The translations under genes were made by a program, and so were the position numbers. A DNA stretch of 19,882 bases from contig CAZZEX010000093.1 of NCBI GenBank assembly GCA_964653285.1, forward strand, positions 1 through 19,882, written 5' to 3'. Source of the DNA: CAZZEX01 sp964653285 (GTDB taxonomy: Bacteria > Chloroflexota > Anaerolineae > B4-G1). Below, in pieces: positions 1-6,645 of the stretch. A model generated the notes under the pieces. That model saw only the letters and a program-made list of their open reading frames with translations. It had not been told where the DNA came from and ran no database searches. How positions within the stretch are numbered: position 1 is the first letter of the stretch; each line of letters opens with the position of its first letter.

Positions 1-1335
1 TCCGGCGTGGCCCCGGTGACGGTGCTGACCAAGCCCTTCCCCTGCCCCGGCGAATGTGTCTTCTGCCCGGCGGTCGAACGGATGCCTAAGAGCTACCTGC
101 CCGACGAGCCCGGCGCGATGCGGGCCGCCGTCCACGAGTTCGATCCCTACGCCCAGACTGCCAGCCGCGTCACCGCGCTGGCCAAGATCGGGCACAGCGT
201 GGACAAGGTCGAGTTGCTCATCCTGGGCGGGACGTGGTCGTGTTACCCGGAAGTGTATCAGGAGTGGTTCGTGCGCCGCTGCCTGGATGCGCTGAATGGG
301 ATAGAGGCACCCACGCTGGAGGAGGTTCAGCGGCTCAACGAGAGCGCTCCACACCGCAACGTCGGGCTGGTGGTGGAGACGCGGCCTGATTGGATCACGC
401 CGGAAGAGGTGCACCGGCTGCGCTGGCTGGGCGCGACGAAGGTACAACTAGGTGTGCAGAGCCTGGACGACGACATCCTGGCACGCAATCGGCGCGGCCA
501 CACCGTCGCTGAGACGCGCCGCGCGATGCGGTTGCTGCGGTTGGCCGGCTTCAAGATCGTCGTCCACTGGATGCCCAACCTGCTGGGGGCCACCCCGGAG
601 GGCGACCTGGAGGACTTTCGCCGCTTGTGGGACGATCCGGCGCTGCGGCCCGACGAGTTGAAGATCTACCCCACGGCGCTCCTGCCGGACACGGAACTGC
701 ACGAGTACTGGCGGCGGGGAGAGTACCGACCCTACGACGAAGAGACGCTGGTGGAGTTGCTGGCCCGTTGCAAGGCACTCATCCCGCCCTATTGCCGCGT
801 CAACCGGCTGATGCGCGACATTCCCGCCCCTAACATCGTGGCCGGCGTGAAGAAGTCAAACCTGCGCCAGATTGTGCAACGGTACATGGTACAACAAGGA
901 CTGGTGTGCCACTGCATCCGTTGCCGCGAAGTGCGCGGCCGGGCAGTAGACGCGGACACGCTCAGGCTGGAGCGGCTGGACTACGAGACCGATGTCACCC
1001 GTGAGCGCTTCCTGAGTACTACTACACCCGATGGCTGGCTGGCAGGGTTCCTGCGCCTTTCGCTGCCTCACGCTGAGCCCCCCATCGCCGAGTTGAGCGG
1101 CTGCGCCGTGGTACGCGAGTTGCACGTCTACGGCCCGGTGCTGGAACTGGGGGCCAGGCGGGAAGGGGCGGCGCAACACGCCGGGCTGGGCACCCAGTTG
1201 CTCGACGCAGCCCGGCGCGTCGCCCGCCAGGAGGGATTCAGCCGCCTGGCAGTCATCGCGGCGGTCGGCACGCGGCCCTACTACCGGGAACGAGGGTTCG
1301 AGCAAGGGGAACTGTATGTAGTCGGCAAGGCGTGA
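1..1335 (+). CDS. elp3: Elp3-family tRNA uridine(34) carboxymethyl-type modification enzyme, 5'-truncated by window edge
   Basis: Reading frame is open from base 1 (Ser-Gly-Val-Ala-Pro), so the GTG at 7 is internal and the true start lies outside the window. The radical-SAM part carries CPGECVFC (Cx3Cx2C, residues 13-20 counted from the GTG), then MPKSYLPDEPGAMRA and KVELLILGGTW, which are hallmarks of Elp3. A Cys cluster (CHCIRC, about residue 300) matches the family's zinc-binding region. The C-terminal GNAT domain has RELHVYGP, an acetyl-CoA loop AQHAGLGTQLL and PYYRERGF. Elp3 uses SAM and acetyl-CoA to begin cm5U formation at wobble U34 of tRNA; in bacteria it acts without the other Elongator subunits. 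The stop overlaps the ATG of a short open frame at 1335. Family assignment is very secure; the substrate tRNAs are inferred from the family. Confidence 0.93.
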   Translation, partial: SGVAPVTVLTKPFPCPGECVFCPAVERMPKSYLPDEPGAMRAAVHEFDPYAQTASRVTALAKIGHSVDKVELLILGGTWSCYPEVYQEWFVRRCLDALNGIEAPTLEEVQRLNESAPHRNVGLVVETRPDWITPEEVHRLRWLGATKVQLGVQSLDDDILARNRRGHTVAETRRAMRLLRLAGFKIVVHWMPNLLGATPEGDLEDFRRLWDDPALRPDELKIYPTALLPDTELHEYWRRGEYRPYDEETLVELLARCKALIPPYCRVNRLMRDIPAPNIVAGVKKSNLRQIVQRYMVQQGLVCHCIRCREVRGRAVDADTLRLERLDYETDVTRERFLSTTTPDGWLAGFLRLSLPHAEPPIAELSGCAVVRELHVYGPVLELGARREGAAQHAGLGTQLLDAARRVARQEGFSRLAVIAAVGTRPYYRERGFEQGELYVVGKA

Positions 1336-1463
1336 TGCAAGTATTGACAGCCCCAACGTTTACCGTTATATTGGAAGGCGAGACTGGTATGTTTCCCATC
1401 ACCGACCCGGAACTGGGCCGTTGGCTTGCCGAAAGTCCGGACCTATCACGCTACGGGGGATGA
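1335..1463 (+). CDS. Short hypothetical ORF (42 aa), translationally coupled to elp3
   Basis: An ATG at 1335 overlaps the elp3 TGA by one base (TGATG), the usual arrangement for translational coupling. It encodes about 42 residues starting MQVLTAPTFTVILEGETG and ending LSRYGG before TGA at 1461-1463. The opening TFTVILEGETG loosely recalls the first strand of HicB-type proteins, but the conserved HicB core is absent. It may be the surviving head of a gene whose remainder was lost in the same event that truncated the fabH-like gene immediately downstream. No function can be assigned, and it may not be expressed. Confidence 0.3.
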   Translation: MQVLTAPTFTVILEGETGMFPITDPELGRWLAESPDLSRYGG

Positions 1464-2379
1464 CCGATGCCTCTCTCGGAGATTCCCGCTGGTAACCGCC
1501 AGCCAGTTCATCGAGACCGGCCTGTACGAGAAGGTGCTGGTAGTCGGGGTCGAGACACTTTCACCGTTCGTGGATTGGACGGACCGCAGCACCTGTGTGC
1601 TCTTCGGGGATGGTGGGGCGGCCGTCCTGGTGGAAGCCAGTGATCAGCCCACGGGGATTCTGAGTTGCAAACTAGGCTCCGACGGCAGCGATTGGGACGC
1701 GCTCTACTATCCCGGCGGGGGCTGCGTCAAGCCCTTCAGCGAGGACGTGTTGCGCAACCGCGAGCACTACCTGCGGATGGACGGCCGGCGCATCTTCAAA
1801 TTCGCCACTCGTAAAATGACCGACTCGGTGATCAACGTCGTGCGGGCCAGCGGGCTGACCTGGGACGACGTCGAACTGATCATCCCCCACCAGGCCAACT
1901 CCCGCATCATCGAACTGGCAGCGCGCCGGTTGGGGGTGCCGCCGGAGAAGGTGATGGTCAACATTGACCGCTACGGCAACACCTCGGCGGCCTCCATCCC
2001 ACTGGCGCTGTGCGATGCACTGGAGGAAGGCCGCCTGAAGCCCGGTGACCACGTGGTGTTGGTCGGCTTCGGTGCGGGGCTGACCTGGGCGGCGGCGGTG
2101 CTACACTGGCAGCCGGAGAAAGTAGCCGAGGAGCCGATCCGCGTAGAGGACTGGTCGCTGCTATCGAATCTGTTCCAGCCGGTCACGCGGGTGCGAAACG
2201 CCGTGTGGAGCACGCAGGTGACCGCCCGCGCGTGGCTGCAGGACGTGGCGCTGGCAGCGATGATGCCGATCAACCAGTGGCAGCGGCGTCTCAAGCGCGA
2301 GCACAACAACGTCATTCTGAGAAGCGCAGCGACAGCCTGCCCTGAGCCTGCCGAAGGGAAGAATCTCGGCTCTTCATAG
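1426..2379 (+). pseudogene. fabH: 3-oxoacyl-ACP synthase III (FabH-like), N-terminally truncated remnant
   Basis: Strong KAS III homology begins at TASQFIETGLYEKVLVVGVE and continues through FGDGGAAVLVEAS, the catalytic His motif IIPHQANSRI, the catalytic Asn motif YGNTSAASIP and the glycine-rich end LVGFGAGLTWAAAVL. Full-length FabH has about 110 more residues before the catalytic-Cys motif (xxACSGFxYAL). Here only 90 bases lie between the elp3 stop and the TTG taken as start, so there is no room for them. A Cys does align with the catalytic position (DRCLSRRFPLVTASQF), but its surroundings are unrecognisable. The C-terminus carries a roughly 70-residue tail, and its last residues (RSAATACPEPAEGKNLGSS) are encoded by a dispersed repeat, so the natural stop was probably lost. 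It is most likely non-functional; a misassembly joining two loci is the alternative. Confidence 0.75.
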
Positions 2380-2521
2380 CGTAAAAGAGATGGGTGTGTT
2401 TCATTTCGGTTGGACGTCCGGCTTCAGCCGGAAAATCCCCGCTGAAGCGGGGCCTCCGCCCCTTTCCTCCAACCCATTTGAAACACACCCAAAAGAGATT
2501 CTTCGCTACGCTCAGAATGAC
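2311..2521. repeat. Nested inverted-repeat island (REP/MITE-like composite)
   Basis: The island is bounded by perfect inverted copies of GTCATTCTGAG (2311-2321) and CTCAGAATGAC (2511-2521). Nested inside are AAGAATCTC (2359-2367) with GAGATTCTT (2495-2503), GGGTGTGTTTCA (2392-2403) with TGAAACACACCC (2479-2490), and GGTTGGA (2408-2414) with TCCAACC (2468-2474). At the centre lie two self-palindromes, CCGGCTTCAGCCGG (2418-2431) and CCCCGCTGAAGCGGGG (2437-2452). No transposase and no clear target duplication are visible. Copies of the outer sequence are known as dispersed repeats in environmental bacterial genomes. It supplies the final codons and stop of the fabH remnant. Confidence 0.85.
2339..2358 (+). 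repeat. Dispersed GCCCTGAGC..CGAAGGG element, copy 1
   Basis: The sequence GCCCTGAGCCTGCCGAAGGG lies within the left arm of the repeat island and is translated as CPEPAEG. It is an imperfect palindrome (CCCT..GAAGGG type). A second copy in inverse orientation lies at 12959-12977 inside dinG. Confidence 0.7.
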
Positions 2522-2564
2522 ACGCCAGTTAAGAAACTGAGAATGCAATCGCCCTATCAAACCC

Positions 2565-2593
2565 TTGACAACGCCTTCTAATTCCACTATACT
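2565..2593 (+). promoter_or_regulatory. Sigma70-type promoter of the acyl-CoA synthetase gene
   Basis: TTGACA at 2565-2570 and TATACT at 2588-2593 are separated by 17 bases, close to ideal. The predicted transcription start near 2600 gives a leader of about 90 nt before the ATG at 2691. The promoter lies just right of the repeat island, so the acyl-CoA synthetase gene is transcribed independently of elp3 and the fabH remnant. Confidence 0.75.
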
Positions 2594-2620
2594 ATGTTCA
2601 GGAGATTGTTCTCAAGCCTA

Positions 2621-2661
2621 GGGGGTACGCTCCTGTTGCTCCTCGCCCAGGAGGTGCCCCC
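2621..2661 (+). promoter_or_regulatory. Strong 5'-leader hairpin upstream of the acyl-CoA synthetase
   Basis: GGGGGTAC (2621-2628) pairs with GTGCCCCC (2654-2661) through one G-U pair, and CTCCTG (2630-2635) pairs with CAGGAG (2648-2653). A single bulged G at 2629 and a 12-nt loop complete a 14-bp stem. No U-tract follows, so it does not look like an intrinsic terminator. It ends 15 nt before the Shine-Dalgarno at 2677-2683. The role is unknown; mRNA stabilisation or protein binding are possible. Confidence 0.65.
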
Positions 2662-2690
2662 CGTGCTCACAAACATAAGGAGGCGCCACT

Positions 2691-4415
2691 ATGGAAAAAC
2701 CCTGGCTCGCCAACTACGAAGAGGGGGTGCCGGCCGAGGTGGAGATACCGGACTTCCCGGTCACTCAAAACCTCATCAATGCCGCCGAAAAGTACCCCAG
2801 CAACACAGCGCTGATTTTCGGCAACGTGGTCGAGCCCCTGGGTAACGCGCTGATGGACGCCAAGATGGACTATCGGAGGCTGCTCGACCTGACGTATCGC
2901 TTTGCTGCCGCGCTGCAACAGTTAGGGGTCAAGAAAGGCGACCGGGTGGCCATCCACCTCGCCAATTGCCCCCAGTTCCTCATCGCCTACTACGCCACGC
3001 TGATGGTGGGCGGTGTCGTCGTACCGTGTAACCCCCAGTACGTGGCCCGCGAGATGAAGCACCAGTTGAACGACTCCGGCGCCGAGACCATCATCACCCT
3101 CAGCCTGATGTACCCTATCGTGAAGCAGATTCGCGCCGAGACCTCGCTCAAGCGGGTCATCGTCACCAACATCAAGGAGTATTTCCCCGGCCTGCTCAAG
3201 TTCCTGTTCACCGTCGCCATGGAAAAGAAAGAAGGACACTACCAGGACATCTCCGGCGACGCCGACACCTACTGGTTCCAGGACGTGCTCACCCGCGCGT
3301 CCGCCAGGCCCACGCCGGTGGAGATTGATATGCAGGACACCGCCATCCTGATGTACACCGGCGGCACCACCGGCGTCTCCAAGGGCGCGCAACTCACCCA
3401 CCGCAACGTCCAGGCTAACACGGTGCAGACTCACACCTGGTTCCCCACGCTCGTCGAGGGGAAGGAAGTTGTCCTGACTTCCCTACCCTTGTTCCACTGT
3501 TATGGCGCGATCACCTGCATGAACCTGGGCGTGCTGCTCGCGGGTAGCATGATCCTGATCCCCAACCCGCGCGTGCTGATTCACATCCTCAAGTCCATCA
3601 ACAAGCACCGCCCCACTCTCTACCCCGGCGTGCCGGCCCTCTACGTCTCTCTCATCAATCACCCCGACATCAATCAATACGACGTCAGTTCCATCAAGGC
3701 CTGCATCAGCGGGGCAGCGCCTCTGCCGGTCGAGGTGCAGCAAAAGTTCCAGGAACTCACCGGCGGGCGGTTGGTGGAGGGATACGGCCTCAGCGAGGCC
3801 ACCCCGGTCACCCACGCCAACCCCATCTACGGTGAGAACCGCATTGGAACCATCGGCCTGCCCTTCCCCAGCACCGAGGCCAAGATTGTGGACACCGAAA
3901 CCGGGACACGAGACATGCCGCCGGGCGAGGTGGGCGAACTGGTCATGCGCGGGCCGCAGGTGATGAAGGGCTACTGGCACATGCCCACCGAAACGGCTAA
4001 CGTCCTGCGCGGCGACTGGCTATACACAGGCGACATGGCCCGCATGGACAAGGACGGCTACTTCCAGATCGTGGACCGCAAGAAGGATATGATCCTGGGC
4101 GCAGGTGGGTTCAACATCTACCCCCGCGAGGTCGAGGAGGTGCTGTACCAGCATCCCAAGGTCCAGGAATGTGCCGTGGCGGGCGTGCCGGTCAAGGAGA
4201 AGGGCGAGCGCGTGAAAGCCTTCATCGTTCTCAAGGAGGGCGAGACGGCCACCGAGGAGGAGATGATCGAGTTCTGTCGCCAGAACCTGGCCCGGTACAA
4301 GGTACCCAAGTTCGTTGAGTTCCGCGACGAACTGCCCATGACGATGGTCGGCAAAGTCCTGCGGCGCGTGCTGGTTGAGGAGGAAAAGAAGAAACTGGCT
4401 GAGCAGCAGCAGTAA
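2691..4415 (+). CDS. fadD: Long-chain acyl-CoA synthetase (AMP-forming, FadD-like)
   Basis: This 574-residue ANL-superfamily enzyme activates a fatty acid with ATP to acyl-AMP and transfers it to CoA. Visible motifs are the P-loop-like MYTGGTTGVSKG (221-232), GYGLSEATP (364-372), YTGD (445-448), the hinge DRKKDMI (462-468) and the C-terminal catalytic lysine GKVLRR (Lys555). Length and motif order match bacterial long-chain acyl-CoA ligases. The start is fixed by AAGGAGG at 2677-2683, seven bases before the ATG. It has its own consensus promoter and a structured leader, and ends at a strong hairpin terminator. The neighbouring fabH-like remnant also belongs to fatty-acid metabolism, which suggests a former lipid locus. 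Substrate chain length cannot be read from the sequence. Confidence 0.9.
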   Translation: MEKPWLANYEEGVPAEVEIPDFPVTQNLINAAEKYPSNTALIFGNVVEPLGNALMDAKMDYRRLLDLTYRFAAALQQLGVKKGDRVAIHLANCPQFLIAYYATLMVGGVVVPCNPQYVAREMKHQLNDSGAETIITLSLMYPIVKQIRAETSLKRVIVTNIKEYFPGLLKFLFTVAMEKKEGHYQDISGDADTYWFQDVLTRASARPTPVEIDMQDTAILMYTGGTTGVSKGAQLTHRNVQANTVQTHTWFPTLVEGKEVVLTSLPLFHCYGAITCMNLGVLLAGSMILIPNPRVLIHILKSINKHRPTLYPGVPALYVSLINHPDINQYDVSSIKACISGAAPLPVEVQQKFQELTGGRLVEGYGLSEATPVTHANPIYGENRIGTIGLPFPSTEAKIVDTETGTRDMPPGEVGELVMRGPQVMKGYWHMPTETANVLRGDWLYTGDMARMDKDGYFQIVDRKKDMILGAGGFNIYPREVEEVLYQHPKVQECAVAGVPVKEKGERVKAFIVLKEGETATEEEMIEFCRQNLARYKVPKFVEFRDELPMTMVGKVLRRVLVEEEKKKLAEQQQ

Positions 4416-4438
4416 CGCTGACCTCCCCGAATATGCGA

Positions 4439-4466
4439 AAAGGCGGAGCCTGTTGGCTCCGCCTTT
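4439..4466. terminator. Bidirectional hairpin terminator between fadD and ftsH
   Basis: AAAGGCGGAGCC (4439-4450) and GGCTCCGCCTTT (4455-4466) form a perfect 12-bp stem with a TGTT loop. The A-run on the left and T-run on the right let it work in both directions. It sits between two convergent genes, 23 bases after the fadD stop and 58 bases beyond the ftsH stop. Confidence 0.8.
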
Positions 4467-4524
4467 GGTCGCCATACGGCTCCCGCCGCTCCTGTCAATC
4501 CTCTTCCGCCATCGCCCTGACCTC

Positions 4525-6468
4525 TCACACCGGAGCCGGCGCGGGAGGCATATCCAGCGTGGGCTTGCGCCGCTCAGGAGTTGGCCGCGCAGCGGGTCGT
4601 TTGACGCCAGGCACAGGAGATGGGCTCGTCGGGGCTTGTGGCTCCTTCTCGGAGACGCCCTCGAACAAAGCGACGAACTCATCGGCATCCAATGTCTCGA
4701 CCTCTATCAGCCGCTGCGCTATGCGGTCTAACTGCTCCCGATAGCGAGTTAAAACGTCCCTGGCCTGCTCATAGGCTCCGCGGACGATTTCGCGCACTTC
4801 TTCGTCAATCTCCTGCGCAACCGCCTCGCTGTAGTCCCGCTGCTCGCCGATCTCCTTACCCAGGAAGACCAGTTCCTCTTTTTGACCAAACGTCATCGGC
4901 CCTAACTTATCGCTCATCCCGTAGCGCGTCACCATAGCGCGGGCCACGTCCGTCACCCGCTCCAGGTCATTGGCCGCACCCGTCGTCACGTCCCCGAAGA
5001 CCAACTCCTCGGCTGCCCGCCCGCCCAGCGCGAACGACAGGTCATCCTTGAACTTGGCTTTGCTCAAGATACGCCGATCCTCCTCCGGCAATGCCAGGGT
5101 ATAGCCAGAGGTCATCCCACGCGCCACAATGGAGACCTTGTGTACCGGATCGCACTTAGGCAACATGTGGGCCACCACCGCGTGCCCGGCCTCGTGGTAG
5201 GCCGTAATGCGTTTCTCCTCGGCGGACATCAGGCGACTCTTGCGCTCCGGCCCGGCGATCACGCGCTCAATCGATTCCTCGCACTCGGCCATCTCGATGA
5301 CTTTCTTGTTACGGCGAGCAGCCAGGATGGCCGCCTCATTGACCAGGTTTTCGATGTCAGCCCCCACGAAGCCTGGGGTGGACCTAGCCAACGTCATCAA
5401 GTCCACGTCCTCGCCTAGGGGCTTGCCGCGCACGTGTACTTGTAGAATCGCCTCGCGCCCTCTGATGTCCGGCCGGTCGAGCACGACACGCCGATCGAAA
5501 CGACCAGGACGAAGGAGCGCAGGATCGAGAATATCAGGGCGGTTTGTAGCCGCCATAATGATTACATTCATGTCGGTGTCGAAACCATCCATCTCGACCA
5601 GAATCTGGTTCAGCGTCTGCTCGCGCTCGTCGTGGGAGCCACCCAACCCGGCGCCCCGGTGACGACCGACGGCGTCTATCTCGTCGAGAAAGACGATACA
5701 AGGACTGTGTCGCTTCGCCTGCTCAAACAGGTCGCGCACCCGGGAAGCACCCACACCAACGAACATCTCCACGAACTCTGAGCCAGAGATGGAGAAGAAA
5801 GGCACCCCTGCCTCCCCGCTGACTGCCTTAGCCAGGAGTGTCTTGCCCGTGCCCGGCGCCCCCACCAACAGCACGCCCTTGGGGATACGCGCCCCCAGTT
5901 GGATGAACTTTTCTGGTTCCTTGAGGAACTCGACCACCTCCTGTAGTTCGTCCTTGGCCTCGTCCACTCCCGCTACATCATCGAAGGTGACCGACGGCTG
6001 GTCACCGGTGTACATTCGGGCGCGACTCTTGCCAAAGGCAAGCGCCTGGCTGTTCGCGCCCTGGAACTGGCGCAGCATCATGTAGCCCCCCACCAGCATG
6101 GCTACCACCAGCAGGATCGAACCACCGGCGCTCAACAAAGCCGTCCAATCAGGGGGTTTCACCACCTCGATCTCAATATTCTCCAGTTGCTCTGCGGTGA
6201 CTCCCAGGTCTCGCAACTGCTCTGTGACTGTGGACTCAGATCCCTTGTGCGAGACAACTTCGTCGTCGTCTCCAAGTTGCACAATTAGAACGTCCCCTTC
6301 CACACGGATGCTGGTGACATTCCCCGCCCGTACCTGCGCCGCAACCTCCGTCAACGGCGTCCGCGTGACATCCTGCGCCCGCTGTGAGTAGAAACTATAC
6401 ACCAGAAACACAACAGCCACGAGGATAATCATATAAATAAATGTGCTACCCCTTGACCTAGAATCCAC
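4525..6468 (-). CDS. ftsH: ATP-dependent zinc metalloprotease FtsH
   Basis: This membrane-anchored AAA+ protease degrades misfolded and short-lived membrane and cytosolic proteins as a hexamer. Counting from a possible upstream GTG at 6486, there are two N-terminal membrane helices (about 16-33 and 117-137) around a periplasmic domain, Walker A GAPGTGKT (209-216), Walker B IVFLDEID (264-271), the pore loop MFVG (241-244), the second region of homology ATNRPDILDPALLRPGRFDRR (313-333) and the zinc site HEAGH (431-435). The C-terminal tail is rich in Pro and basic residues. I prefer the GTG at 6468: GGAGGAGAG sits directly upstream of it, and the first six codons of the longer form would contain that ribosome site. 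This gives 647 residues, normal for the family. A TATAAT promoter lies upstream, so it does not depend on the kinase gene. Confidence 0.95.
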   Translation of the reverse strand: MDSRSRGSTFIYMIILVAVVFLVYSFYSQRAQDVTRTPLTEVAAQVRAGNVTSIRVEGDVLIVQLGDDDEVVSHKGSESTVTEQLRDLGVTAEQLENIEIEVVKPPDWTALLSAGGSILLVVAMLVGGYMMLRQFQGANSQALAFGKSRARMYTGDQPSVTFDDVAGVDEAKDELQEVVEFLKEPEKFIQLGARIPKGVLLVGAPGTGKTLLAKAVSGEAGVPFFSISGSEFVEMFVGVGASRVRDLFEQAKRHSPCIVFLDEIDAVGRHRGAGLGGSHDEREQTLNQILVEMDGFDTDMNVIIMAATNRPDILDPALLRPGRFDRRVVLDRPDIRGREAILQVHVRGKPLGEDVDLMTLARSTPGFVGADIENLVNEAAILAARRNKKVIEMAECEESIERVIAGPERKSRLMSAEEKRITAYHEAGHAVVAHMLPKCDPVHKVSIVARGMTSGYTLALPEEDRRILSKAKFKDDLSFALGGRAAEELVFGDVTTGAANDLERVTDVARAMVTRYGMSDKLGPMTFGQKEELVFLGKEIGEQRDYSEAVAQEIDEEVREIVRGAYEQARDVLTRYREQLDRIAQRLIEVETLDADEFVALFEGVSEKEPQAPTSPSPVPGVKRPAARPTPERRKPTLDMPPAPAPV

Positions 6469-6524
6469 GTCTCTCCTCCATCTCACGGCCGGACATCTTT
6501 CAAAACCGGCTCCTGACTAACCTA

Positions 6525-6554
6525 ATTATACCATATTTCACTAGACTAGCACAA
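6525..6554 (-). promoter_or_regulatory. Promoter of ftsH
   Basis: On the minus strand TTGTGC (6554-6549) and TATAAT (6530-6525) are separated by 18 bases. The -10 is perfect and the -35 is 4/6. The predicted start near 6518 leaves a leader of about 50 nt. The region 6487-6645 between the kinase stop and ftsH holds nothing else I can recognise. Confidence 0.6.
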
Positions 6555-6645
6555 TAGTAGCATTAGAAACATGTTAGAAAAACGTTCCTGCTGTCGTGTC
6601 CGATTCGTAAACACGGCCAAATGGGAGTCGTATCAAGGTGGTGCC

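Noticed and set aside
2621..2661. Leader hairpin as an intrinsic terminator
   Set aside because: The stem is strong but is followed by CCGTGCTCAC rather than a U-tract, and an intact gene with a perfect ribosome site follows.
1810..3434. Long open frames on the minus strand opposite fabH and fadD
   Set aside because: They are mirror frames of GC-rich genes, lack ribosome sites and show compositionally biased, unrecognisable proteins.
6487..6645. Terminator between the kinase gene and ftsH
   Set aside because: Only weak short inverted matches are present and no stem with a U-tract can be supported.
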